NCBI GenBank assembly: GCA_965221465.1
Contig: OZ244892.1
Span: 806,001-870,000, forward strand
Direction of reading: 5' to 3'
Source of the DNA: Azophilus sp965221465
GTDB taxonomy: Bacteria > Pseudomonadota > Gammaproteobacteria > Pseudomonadales > Azotimanducaceae
Length of the DNA: 64,000 nt
Shown here: piece after piece, positions 50,913-60,800 of the stretch
How positions within the stretch are numbered: the stretch's first letter is position 1
How the letters are laid out: every line of letters begins with the position of its first letter
Translations under genes and position numbers: made by a program
Notes under the pieces: model-generated
Database searches by the model: none
Seen by the model: the letters and a program-made list of their open reading frames with translations, nothing else
What the model was told of the DNA's origin: nothing

Positions 50913-53900
50913 TCAGGGAACCCACAGATGAAGATAACGGTAGTCCATCAGCATGGCGGCCAACATGACCACCCAGGTTCTGGCCATGTGGTCGGGGTCG
51001 GTCAGGTCTTCATAGCGCTGTTCGACATTCGGAATGTTGTCCTGGTAGTACTCATCGCTCGACCAGTGGCATTCCAACCCGTCCAGAAAGCGGTCGGACT
51101 GGGATTCCCTCTTGCGATGCCACGCTTCTTCCAGAAAGCGGTAGGCGGCAGTGACTTCCGACGACGAAGGGGCAACCCGCATACCGAACAGCTTGTCGTG
51201 CAGTGCGACGAGGTTTCCGCGAATCGCCTGCTCGCCCTGGGAACTGTGGGGTGTGGCGCTGATGTCGACGTCTGCGAACAACCGCCGTTCTTCGGCAGGG
51301 AGAAGATAGAACTCGCGCAGCACCACCGGGCAACTCACTCCGATCGCGTGGCGTTTGGCGACCCCGAACATCACCGGCGTCAGTTCTCTGGCGCGTTCGG
51401 TTACCCCGTCCGAGTCGATGCCGCCGTAGAGGATCGCGTAGTCTGACGAAAGTGCGTGTCGCACGGGATTGATCGGCGGCCCGTATGCATTTTCAATGGG
51501 CTTGCGCCTGCCCCACTGGAAGCCGGTGATGGCGAGGGTTTTCGCCGCCAGTTCCTCGGGGGTGAGCAATCGCCGGCCTCCGGCACTGCGCAACGCCAAC
51601 GATCGGACGGGGTCGCTGTCGTCGATGGAACCCGCCCGAAACCAGAGGGAGAGAACCAGGCTCGCCAGAAGGTCCTTGAGGTTGTACGGGTCTCCGCCGT
51701 GAATCCCGCGCCGAAAGCCCCTGGCGATTCTTGCCACCTCCAACGCCTGGGCATCGGCGGCAAGCAAGCGGGCCTCGAAGTCTGCATCGTTCGCATCCCC
51801 CGGAGGGGAAGCCACCTCCGCGCCAAAGATGGCAGGCCACCAGAACTTGACCGCGCCTTCGGCAAAGCGCTCGTCTGCGACCATTTGTTGCGCGAGCCAC
51901 TGCAGGCTGTTGTCCGCATCCGGTGCTTCTGCGCCGGCGAACCCGGGGCTGAGCATGTCCCGATACCAGGTGTCGCCTTCGCGATACAGCAACTCCGGCC
52001 AGATCCTCAGTGGCCCGGGTACGCCGCGGTGGTAGTAGTCCCAGACCTCCAACTCGACGCGATGCTCGCCCGATCGGGGGATGTCGAACGGGATTGGAAG
52101 TGCGCACCCTTGCCACAGATGGACTGGCTCGTACGAATTCCTGAAGCAACTAACCGAGTTCCCCAAGCGTCTGAGCGCGGGACGGGCGACCAACTTTCGA
52201 TCGGCGGTTCGGATCGAAACCCGGTCGATTCCGACAGCATGGAATCTCGTCGATGGCCGAGTCTGGACAACGCCCAGACCGATGGCCTTGTTGCCGCTAT
52301 GGAAGTACGCCGTGAATTCGATGGTTTCCCGGTCCTGCCAGGATCTTGCTTCGACGAAATGGTCCTGGCCGCCGGGGGGATCGGTTTTGTAGGCACGGTC
52401 AAGGGAGTCGGCGCCGCCGGTGTTGGCTCGGTAGTGCCCCGCGTCCGCGTAGTTCTGGTAGGCGCCGGCAACGGGGTCGAGCGTCGTGTGGCAGGCCGTG
52501 CAGGCAGGGTTGCGCAGGGTGGGGTTGTCGGTGTCGACCAACGCATCGGGATCAATGGTGCGCGCAGCCAGCTGTTCGATGTCGATGCCGAGGAAATGGT
52601 AGTAGGTCCAGCGCGCACGGGCGCGGTTCCGGTTGGTGGCCGTGGTGGGATAGCGTTGCAGGAACGCCTTGGTGTTGAGGACGCCCGCGTGAGGATAATC
52701 CAGCTTCAGGTAGCCTGGCTCGACAACATAGGTGCCGCAACCGTTCACGTGCTTACCTCTCCTTGCGCCGTCATTCAGGTAGTAGCTCGCAATGTCAGCT
52801 GGCTGGAATTCGTGAACGTCTTCGGGATCGTCGAATTGGATATCGCTACCGTAAGCCTGGGCCGACCAGGGATTGGCCATGATGTAGTCGGCCGTGAGTA
52901 TTTCGGTGTAGGGCAGATCGTTCTCGACCACATGGGCAATCAACTCGAGCGGGGCTCGGCGTGCGCCGTATTGAACGCGGCTTTGCCAAAGGTAGCGTTC
53001 CGCTCTTCTAGCGGCTTCATCGCCGCCGAGGCCAATCTCGCAAAGGCGTACGCGCTCGTTTTGGTATTCGGTCAGAGGTGCATAGAAATCATCGACTAAA
53101 ACGCTTGTCTCCCCTTCCGTCAACAGGCGGTCATTGCTCGCGCGGATGAGAAAATCGTGAAATCCGGGCCCCGTCATCAGATTGCGCACGGCTGCGCGCA
53201 GGCCGATCTCGCGGATCGAGGCATATTCCTCCTCGGTCGGAAGCCTGCCCGCCAGTATCAAGGCAGCGCGCCGCAGGACGGTGCGGCCCGGCGCAATCCT
53301 GACGGTGTCGAACAGGTTTTCCGGCGTGACGGTCGCGACTGCTGTCGTGCCTCCGAGCAGACCGAGAAAGTCCTCCATCTGCTCGTATTCGACGCTGCCG
53401 CCTGCAATCTGAGCGCCACCCCCGTGCCCGACGCCGCGAATCTTGTTCAGGATCAACTCGTCGCCGCCCTCGACTTCGGCCAGAAAGTCGTCGAAGCGCT
53501 GCAAGTTCGTTGCTTCATGGTCGTCCGTCTCGGCGGTGACGAACACCAGCCGGGTATGCCCGGATGCACCGCCTTCGACATGGCAGGTGACGCATTTGGA
53601 TTGCACGATATCGGATATGTAGTCGCGGTATACGCCCAGAGGGGTTTCTTCGGCCGATTTGCCGACTATTGTGGAAGGGGGCTGATGCCCGTAAAGGTAA
53701 GGGTCTGAGTCTTCCCCGTCCTTGGGCAATCGCATCGCGGCGTGTGGGGGCATGGACGCGGACGGTGTGGAGGCGTACATGGTGTCGGCCATTTGGGCGT
53801 GGCCGGCCTGCCGCTGCAACTCGTAGTCGAGGCGTTCGCGCTCGAGTTCCGAATCTTCGGCCTTTGCCGATTGAACGGCGCCGATTGCGATACAGGTCAG

Positions 53901-53963
53901 AGCGACCACAGGTGAAAGTGTACGCAGTGCCGCAGGCCTGCGCCGCGGGAGACGATCTGTCAT
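50913..53963 (-). CDS. Large exported diheme protein, DUF1592/DUF1588-like, copy A
   Basis: A 1016-residue protein. Signal peptide ending QSAKA; a proline-rich linker; the shared heme module with CVTCH at 124-128, TRLVFVTAE and VGHGGGAQ; a segment like DUF1549/DUF1592 starts (RRAALILAGRLPTEEEY); a DUF1588-like segment (HAGVLNTKAFLQRYP, then CTACHTTLDPVAGAYQNY with the second heme at 488-492); and a C-terminal helical domain (YHHR-type loop, DERFAEGAVKFWWPAIFG, LASLVLSLWFRAG). Such proteins are typical of Planctomycetes and Bacteroidetes and of unknown function, often paired with DUF1501. Its own DUF1501 partner is lost. Copy B is at 57877. Confidence 0.85.
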   Translation of the reverse strand: MTDRLPRRRPAALRTLSPVVALTCIAIGAVQSAKAEDSELERERLDYELQRQAGHAQMADTMYASTPSASMPPHAAMRLPKDGEDSDPYLYGHQPPSTIVGKSAEETPLGVYRDYISDIVQSKCVTCHVEGGASGHTRLVFVTAETDDHEATNLQRFDDFLAEVEGGDELILNKIRGVGHGGGAQIAGGSVEYEQMEDFLGLLGGTTAVATVTPENLFDTVRIAPGRTVLRRAALILAGRLPTEEEYASIREIGLRAAVRNLMTGPGFHDFLIRASNDRLLTEGETSVLVDDFYAPLTEYQNERVRLCEIGLGGDEAARRAERYLWQSRVQYGARRAPLELIAHVVENDLPYTEILTADYIMANPWSAQAYGSDIQFDDPEDVHEFQPADIASYYLNDGARRGKHVNGCGTYVVEPGYLKLDYPHAGVLNTKAFLQRYPTTATNRNRARARWTYYHFLGIDIEQLAARTIDPDALVDTDNPTLRNPACTACHTTLDPVAGAYQNYADAGHYRANTGGADSLDRAYKTDPPGGQDHFVEARSWQDRETIEFTAYFHSGNKAIGLGVVQTRPSTRFHAVGIDRVSIRTADRKLVARPALRRLGNSVSCFRNSYEPVHLWQGCALPIPFDIPRSGEHRVELEVWDYYHRGVPGPLRIWPELLYREGDTWYRDMLSPGFAGAEAPDADNSLQWLAQQMVADERFAEGAVKFWWPAIFGAEVASPPGDANDADFEARLLAADAQALEVARIARGFRRGIHGGDPYNLKDLLASLVLSLWFRAGSIDDSDPVRSLALRSAGGRRLLTPEELAAKTLAITGFQWGRRKPIENAYGPPINPVRHALSSDYAILYGGIDSDGVTERARELTPVMFGVAKRHAIGVSCPVVLREFYLLPAEERRLFADVDISATPHSSQGEQAIRGNLVALHDKLFGMRVAPSSSEVTAAYRFLEEAWHRKRESQSDRFLDGLECHWSSDEYYQDNIPNVEQRYEDLTDPDHMARTWVVMLAAMLMDYRYLHLWVP

Positions 53964-54020
53964 TCGATTTCTTGGGGTTCGCAGAAGGAATCCCCTCTCA
54001 ACCCACCGTCACCGAATCCA

Positions 54021-54050
54021 AACCTAACACACCCGAATCGCCGCATTCAA
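54021..54050 (-). promoter_or_regulatory. Candidate promoter of the DUF1592-like gene, copy A
   Basis: On the minus strand TTGAAT (54045-54050) and TAGGTT (54021-54026) are 18 bp apart and end 58 bp before the start codon. The same boxes are kept upstream of copy B and in the remnant at 46710-46745. Confidence 0.35.
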
Positions 54051-54057
54051 TTTCGAC

Positions 54058-54293
54058 ATTCTCCAAGGCTGTTCCGGCGGTCGCCACCGTTGCTTGGAGT
54101 AGTAGGCCGACACCGTCCACTCATCCTCTTCCGAAAGCGCGTTCACCACCTCCTCCATGCTGGTCTCGGTGCCGTCCGGCAGGGTGACGGGGCGGGCTTG
54201 CCGCAGCCCCAGGCGGTAGGTGTCGAGCAGTTCCATGATGGCGAAGTCCGTGAAGCCGGCGATGCTTGACGTGTATCGCAAATGGTACGTCAT
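54058..54293 (-). pseudogene. Truncated diheme cytochrome gene
   Basis: Retains the middle of the diheme protein (GFTDFAIMELLDTYRLG to SAYYSKQRWRPPEQP) almost unchanged. The signal peptide and first heme are deleted between the TCAAGCATCGCCG region at the start and GFTDF, and the second heme is deleted at the other end, where the frame runs into the upstream region of the DUF1592-like gene. No CxxCH remains. Confidence 0.88.
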
Positions 54294-54341
54294 CGCTCAC
54301 TGCCGAAGCGAAAGGGTCATTTCTGGATTTCCCACTTCGGC

Positions 54342-56561
54342 TCAACGGAAGACGGTCACGCCGCGTTCTTCCAAGGCTGGAATATGGGACTCGTGAGCAT
54401 CCGCGTCCAGCGGGTTGCCCAGCAAGTTGAGCCACTGGAGTTTGTCGAACTCGGCTGTCACCGAGATATCCGAAACACTGTTGTCTCCGAGATTCAGCCA
54501 GTCCAATTCCTTCAGCTGCGCCAGGGGCGCCAGGTCCGACACGGCGTTGCCGCCCAGGCCCAGGCCCTCGAGCTGCGTCAGGCCACTCAGGTCAGACACA
54601 TCGGTGACGGAGTTTCCGCCGGTCAAGGAGAGCGTCGTCAGCCTGGTCAATCTCGACAAGGGGGCAATGTCATGGATGGCGTTTCGGCGCAGGGACAATT
54701 CGGTCAATTGGTTAAGGTCGGACACGGCGCTGAGATCAGAGATGCCGTTGCCGTTCAACGAGAGTTTCTCCAGATTCGTCAAGCCGGAAAGAGCAGAAAT
54801 GTCCGTCACGCCGGTGTGGGACAGGTAGAGTTCCTGCAAATAGTAAAGCCCGGTGAGCCCGGAAATGTGCGAAAGAGGATTGCGGTTCAGGTTCAGGTAC
54901 CACAGGCTCGATAACCTGGATAGCGCGCCAATCGATTGGATTTCATTGCCATCAAGGTTGAGGTATCGAAGATCGGTGAGCGCCGACAGCGGCTCAATGT
55001 CCGAAATGACGTTGGAGTTGACATCCAGGTTCACGAGAGAACTGAGTCGCGACAACGGAGAAACGTCTTGGATGTGATTTTGGCTTAGCCGCAAGAAATG
55101 CAAATTCCGAAGGCTGGCCAAGGGTGAAACGTCGTCAACTTCGTTGTGCGTAAGCTCGATTTCGTGCAAGCGAGTGAGGTTCGCGAGAGGTTTCAAGTCC
55201 TTAACGTCATTGTAATCTAGTCTCAGTTCAATCAGGTTGACTAGACCCTTCAGAGGTGAAAGATCGTTGACTCTGTTTCGACTCAAACCAAGGTATGACA
55301 AGTGGGTGAGGTTCACCAGAGGCGACAGGTCTTCAATACTATTGATGCTTAAACTCAAACTCTGCAAACGGATCATATCTGACAACGCCGAGATGTCTTG
55401 GATGTCGTTATTTTTCAGGTAGAGTCTGGTTAGGCTGGTCACGCCTGCAAGACTTGAGATGTCGTCAATTCCAGCGTTCCTAAGCGACAGCAAATCTAGG
55501 TTAGGAAGATCGGCCAAGGCGGAGAAGTCTGATGCTGCAACACTATCTAGCCGCAAGGTCTTTAAGGTGGTCAGCCCGGCAAGCGGCGACAGGTCTGCCA
55601 GCCGCTTATTGTTGGACAACTCCAGTACCCGCAGCCTTCCAAGATTCCCTAATGGCGTGATGTCGCTGACTTGGGTATTGTAAAGGCCCAGAGATTCCAA
55701 GTTCGCCAAGCCTGAAAGTGCATCGATGTCCTCAAGCCTAAAACAGCTTGACAAATCCAAGCGTTTCAAGATTGCCAGCGTGGAAAGGGCATCGATGTCT
55801 TCGAGCCTTTGGTTGATTCTCAAATCCAAGACTTCCAAGTTGACCAGCGCAGATAGCGGACCGAGATCTTTCAAATCGTTCGCATAAAGGTTCAAGGACG
55901 TCAATCCGGTGGCATGTTCCAGCCCGGTCAGATTGACGATACCGCGCAATGACGCATCCAGTTCTGTCAGCGACGCCAGTTCATCCTCTGTGATGGTGTC
56001 TTCCTCGGACTTGTCCAGCGCGGCGGCGATGGCCCGCTTCAGGTTCGCATCTGGAATGAGGTCGGTCCCGCCGGGCTCGCCGTTTTCCAGAAGGTCCAGA
56101 AACTGTTCGAAGTCCGCGTACTCGGTGCTGTCCTCGGGAACCTGTGTGCCGCCGCCGTGCTCGATGCGGCCGGAAATCTTGTCCAGTATGCGCATGGCGC
56201 CATCGTCCACTACCGCCAGAAAGTCGCGAAACTGCCGTTCGTTGTGGGTTTCGTGGTCGGCCACCGAGTCGGGCACGAACACCAGGCGGGTGTTCCCGGA
56301 CTGGCCGTCTTCCACGTGGCAGTTGATGCACTGTCTCTGGACAACCGGTGAGATTTTCTCGGCAAAGGTCTCGGATGCGGTTTGGGCCATGGCCGGGCTC
56401 TGCTGCACCAGCAGCCCGCACAGAATGAGCGGGAAAGCCGATAGGGTGCGACGAAAAGCCCTACCGTGGCCGTGCACGCAGCGCGGCAACGCGCTGGTGA
56501 CCAAGGGGGCGCCGGGCCGGCGGTGCGCTGGCGTTTTGCACTTGGCGTTGGAATGGTGCAT
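54342..56561 (-). CDS. Cytochrome c-LRR fusion protein, paralogue 3
   Basis: A 739-residue protein with the same plan as the paralogues at 44314 and 48706: long signal region, CINCH at 78-82, IEHGGGTQ loop, then 22-residue LRRs to the shared C terminus (NPLDADAHESHIPALEERG). The first LRRs after the heme module contain a stretch not found in the others (INQRLEDIDALSTLAIL). It starts 24 bp after the DUF1501 stop, so it is the only one of the three that keeps its full upstream partners, and may be the best representative of the ancestral module. Confidence 0.85.
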   Translation of the reverse strand: MHHSNAKCKTPAHRRPGAPLVTSALPRCVHGHGRAFRRTLSAFPLILCGLLVQQSPAMAQTASETFAEKISPVVQRQCINCHVEDGQSGNTRLVFVPDSVADHETHNERQFRDFLAVVDDGAMRILDKISGRIEHGGGTQVPEDSTEYADFEQFLDLLENGEPGGTDLIPDANLKRAIAAALDKSEEDTITEDELASLTELDASLRGIVNLTGLEHATGLTSLNLYANDLKDLGPLSALVNLEVLDLRINQRLEDIDALSTLAILKRLDLSSCFRLEDIDALSGLANLESLGLYNTQVSDITPLGNLGRLRVLELSNNKRLADLSPLAGLTTLKTLRLDSVAASDFSALADLPNLDLLSLRNAGIDDISSLAGVTSLTRLYLKNNDIQDISALSDMIRLQSLSLSINSIEDLSPLVNLTHLSYLGLSRNRVNDLSPLKGLVNLIELRLDYNDVKDLKPLANLTRLHEIELTHNEVDDVSPLASLRNLHFLRLSQNHIQDVSPLSRLSSLVNLDVNSNVISDIEPLSALTDLRYLNLDGNEIQSIGALSRLSSLWYLNLNRNPLSHISGLTGLYYLQELYLSHTGVTDISALSGLTNLEKLSLNGNGISDLSAVSDLNQLTELSLRRNAIHDIAPLSRLTRLTTLSLTGGNSVTDVSDLSGLTQLEGLGLGGNAVSDLAPLAQLKELDWLNLGDNSVSDISVTAEFDKLQWLNLLGNPLDADAHESHIPALEERGVTVFR

Positions 56562-56585
56562 GACGAGGTGCTGCAGCGGCCGGCC

Positions 56586-57830
56586 TCAGGCGAAGAATGC
56601 AAAGTCCTCGGTGTCGTTGAGCGGATAACGCCGCGAGCCGGCCGATTCCTCAATCCCCAGATAACGGCGCAGAGCCTTGTGGACATGCTTCGGATAGATG
56701 ATGGTGCCGTTGGCGTCATCGCGCTCGAGCGTCGAGGGATTGATCCGCCGCGCGAAGTGCAGGTCGTTGGTTTCGCCCACCGCCCGGTCGGTCCACATCT
56801 GGTTTTTCTCCATGACGATATAGCTGCCGATCGGCCAATGGTCCTTGCCGTCGTTGGCGTTGTAGTAGTTGGTGCGCCCGAAATCGGACCCGATCAGCAC
56901 GACCAGGCGATCCGCCACACCCTGCTCTTCCGCGTAATCCCACAGGTAATCCACGGCGTCCGTGAGTTCGCTCAGCCGCGGTGCCGAGTCCTGGTCGTGA
57001 TTGCCATGGGTGTCGAAGCCCCCGATCCACAGATCCGCGCTCACGGCCGTGCCGGTTTGGAACGCGACCACGGCAAGTTGCGCGTGGCGTCTGGGGGTGC
57101 TGTTGCTGAAATCACGTTGAGGGATCGCACTGGTAAACGCTCGCAGCCCTTCCGATTCAACGGCGGCCTTGTAGGTTTCGCGACGGTCGATCTCGCCGAC
57201 GAGAAGGTTCGGCACGTCGCGCAGCTGCTTCGCGGTCGCGGCGGTGTAGGACTCGATGGCCTGCCAATCCGATTCGGAGAAGAAGCGGTGGGTGTCGTGA
57301 TATACGTTGGGCTCCGCGATGGCTTGGAGTTGCTCCGGGTCGCCCAGCCTGGTGGGGCGGACAACGCCGGCGGGATAGGAATACCCGCCGAAGCTCAGGT
57401 AGGCCAGCGGCTGCGCGCCACCATAGTGCCCGGCGAGAAGTGCGGTGGTGGTGGGGTAGCCCTCCGCGCTGCGACCGCTCCAGTTGTGCACAACCCCGAC
57501 GGAGTGCGAGTTGGTCTGCGCGTCCACGCCGTTGATCACCAGCATTCGGGCATGGTACTTCTCGAAAAACCGTTTGTTTTCGGCGAACGGCGCATAGGGA
57601 ATGTTGCCGGCCTGGCGTGTGCTGTCGCTCTCCGCCCAATGATTGATGACCGGCTCGCCCGGGGTGTTGGTCTTGGGGTCGCAGAAGCTGGTGGGGTCCC
57701 AGCCGCCACTCGCCTGTATGAACGCAAACACCTTGCCGCCGTAGTTATCGGCCCGGGCCAACGGCAAACGAAGCCCCGCTGCCGTTCCGCCGACCAGCAG
57801 GCTTTTCAGCAAAGCGCGTCTCTTCATCAT
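56586..57830 (-). CDS. DUF1501 family Tat-exported protein
   Basis: A 414-residue protein with a twin-arginine-like signal (MMKRRALLKSLLVGGTAAGL), then FAFIQASGGWDPTSFCDP, VINGVDAQTNSHSVG, VVAFQTGTAVSADLWIGGFDTHGNHDQD and VLIGSDFGRTNYYNANDGKDHWP, which are the family's sulfatase/alkaline-phosphatase-like core with metal-binding D and H residues. DUF1501 proteins have no proven activity and are commonly encoded with a DUF1592 or DUF1549/1553 partner, as here, where it starts 46 bp after that gene. Export by Tat implies folding, possibly with metal, in the cytoplasm. Confidence 0.88.
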   Translation of the reverse strand: MMKRRALLKSLLVGGTAAGLRLPLARADNYGGKVFAFIQASGGWDPTSFCDPKTNTPGEPVINHWAESDSTRQAGNIPYAPFAENKRFFEKYHARMLVINGVDAQTNSHSVGVVHNWSGRSAEGYPTTTALLAGHYGGAQPLAYLSFGGYSYPAGVVRPTRLGDPEQLQAIAEPNVYHDTHRFFSESDWQAIESYTAATAKQLRDVPNLLVGEIDRRETYKAAVESEGLRAFTSAIPQRDFSNSTPRRHAQLAVVAFQTGTAVSADLWIGGFDTHGNHDQDSAPRLSELTDAVDYLWDYAEEQGVADRLVVLIGSDFGRTNYYNANDGKDHWPIGSYIVMEKNQMWTDRAVGETNDLHFARRINPSTLERDDANGTIIYPKHVHKALRRYLGIEESAGSRRYPLNDTEDFAFFA

Positions 57831-57876
57831 GGTTCAGGCCATCCATACCGGGGAATCGATTTCAGGGAATACATGC

Positions 57877-60800
57877 TCAGGGAACCCACAGGTGAAGATA
57901 ACGGTAGTCCATCAGCATGGCGGCCAACATGACCACCCAGGTTCTGGCCATGTGGTCGGGGTCGGTCAGGTCTTCATAGCGCTGTTCGACATTCGGAATG
58001 TTGTCCTGGTAGTACTCATCGCTCGACCAGTTGCAACCCAATCCGTCCAGAAAGCGGTCGGACTGTGATTCGCGCTTGCGATGCCACGCTTCTTCCAGAA
58101 AGCGGTAGGCGGCAGTGACTTCCGACGACGAAGGGGCAACCCGCATACCGAACAGCTTGTCGTGCAGTGCGACGAGGTTTTCGCGAATCGCCTGCTCACC
58201 CTGGGAGCTGTCGGGTGTGGCGCTGTTGTCGACGTTTGTGAACAACTGCCGTTCTTCCGCAGGGAGAAGATAGAACTCGCGCAGCACCACCGGGCAACTG
58301 ACTTCGACCGCGTGGCGCTTGGCGACCCCGAGCATCAGGGGCGTCAGTTCCCGAGCGCGTTCGGTTACCCCGTCCGAGTCGATGCCACCGTAGAAGATCG
58401 CGTAGTCAGTCGAAAGCGCATGCCGCACGGGCTTGCGCGGCGACGCCCATGCATAATTTTTGAGGTTGCGCCTGCCCCACTGGAAGCCGGTGATGGCGAG
58501 GGTTTTCGCCGCCAGTTCCTCGGGGGTGAGCAAGCGCCGGCCTCCGGCACTGCGCAACGCCAACGATCGAATGGGGTCGCTGTCGTCGACGGAACCCGCC
58601 CGAAACCAGAGGGAGAGAACCAGGCTCGCCAGAAGGTCCTTGAGGTTGTAAGGGTCTCCGCCGTGAATCCCGCGCCGAAAGCCCCTGGCGATTCTTGCCA
58701 CCTCCATCGCCTGGGCATCGGCGGCAAGCAAGCGGGCCTCGAAGTCTGCATCGTTCGCATCCCCCGGAGGGGAAGCGACCTCCGTGCCAAAGATGGCAGG
58801 CCACCAGAACTTGACCGCGCCTTCGGCAAAGCGCTCGTCTGCGACCATTTGTTGCGCGAGCCACTGCAGGCTGTTGTCCGCATCCGGTGCTTCTGTGCCG
58901 GCGAACCCGGGGCTGAGCATGTCCCGATACCAGGTGTCGCCTTCGCGATACAGCAACTCCGGCCAGATCCTCAGTGGCTCGGGTACGCCGGTTTTGTAGT
59001 AGTCCCAAACCTCCAACTCGACCCGATGCTCGCCCGAACGGGGGATGTCGAACGCGATTGGAAGTGCGCACCCTTGGTACAGATGGATTCGCTCGGACGA
59101 ATTCCTGAAGCAACGAACCGAGTTCCCCAAGCTCCTGAGCGCGGGACGGGCGACCAACTTGCGATCGGCGGTTCGGATCGAGATCTGGTCAATTCCAACG
59201 GCATGGTATCTCGGCGATGGCCGAGTCTGGACTACGCCCAGACCGATGGCTTTATTGCCGCTATCGAAGTGCGCCGTGAATTCGATGGTTTCCCGGTCGT
59301 CCCAGGATCTTGCTTCGACGAAATGGTCCTGGCCGCCGGGAGGGTCGTTTTTGTAGGCACGGTCAAGGGAGTCGGCGCCGCCGTAGTTGGTTCGGTAGTG
59401 CCCTTCGTTCGCGTAGTTCTGATAGGCGCCGGCAACGGGGTCGAGCGTCGTGTGGCAGGCTGTGCAGGCAGGGTTGCGCAGGGTGGGGTTGTCGGTGTCG
59501 ACCAACGCGTCGGGATCTATGGTGCGCGCAGCCAGCTGTTCGATGTCGATGCCGAGGAAATGGTAGTAGGTCCAGCGCGCACGGGCGCGGTTCCGATTGG
59601 TTGCGGTGGTGGGATAGCGTTGCAGGAACGCCTTGGTGTTGAGGACGCCCGCGTGGGGATAATCCAGCTTCATGTCGCCTGGATCAAACGTGTAGATGCC
59701 GCAGCCGTCCACGTACTCACTGCTCCTTGTGCCGTCATCCAGATAGTAGCTCGCAATGTCAGCTGGCCGGAATTCGTGAACGTCTTCGGGATCGTCGAAT
59801 TGGACATCGCTACCGTAAACCTGGGCCGACCAGGGATTGGCCATGATGTAGTCTGCCGTGAGTATTTCGGTGTAGGGCAGATCGTTCTCGACCACATGGG
59901 CAATCAGCTCGAGCGGTGCGCGGCGTGCGCCGTATTGAACGCGGCTTCGCCAAAGGTAGGCTTCCACTTCGAAACCGTATTCCTCGCAAATGCGAACGAG
60001 CCCGTTGCGGTACTCGACCAGAGGTGCGTCGTAATCAGAGTCTAAAACTAATACTCTCCGTTCCGTCAACAGACGGTCGTTGCTCGCGCGGATGAGAAAA
60101 TCGTGAAATCCGGGCCCCGTCATCAGATTGCGCACGGCAGCGCGCAGGCCGATCTCGCGGATCGAGGCATATTCCTCCTCGGTCGGAAGCCTGCCCGCCA
60201 GTATCAAGGCAGCGCGCCGCAGGACGGTGCGGCCCGGCGCAATCCTGACGGTGTCGAACAGGTTTTCCGGCGTGACGGTCGCGACTGCTGTCGTGCCTCC
60301 GAGCAGACCGAGAAAGTCCTCCATCTGCTCGTATTCGACGCTGCCGCCTGCAATCTGAGCGCCACCCCCGTGCCCGACGCCGCGAATCTTGTTCAGGATC
60401 AGTTCGCCGCCGCCCTCGACTTCGGCCAGAAAGTCGTCGAACCGCTGCAAGTTCGTTGCTTCATGGTCGTCCGTTTCGGCGGTGACGAATACCAGCCGCG
60501 TATGCCCGGACGCGCCGCCTTCGACATGGCAGGTGACGCATTTGGATTGCACGATATCGGAAATGTAGTCGCGGTATGCGTCCCTAGGGGATTCTTCGCC
60601 TGACTTGCCGACTATTCTGGAAGGGGCCTGATGCCCGTAAAGGTAAGGGTCTGAATCTTCCGTGTCTTTGGGCAATCGCATCGCGGCGTGTGGGGGCATG
60701 GACGCGGACGGTGTGGAGGCGTACATGGTGTCGGGCATTTCGGCGTGGCCGACCTGCCGCTGCAACTCGTAGTCGAGGCGTTCGCGCTCGAGTTCCGAAT

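Noticed and set aside
44314..56561. LRR proteins as internalin-like virulence factors
   Set aside because: The LRR type is similar, but there is no LPXTG or invasion-related context; each carries a heme module and sits in a cytochrome locus.
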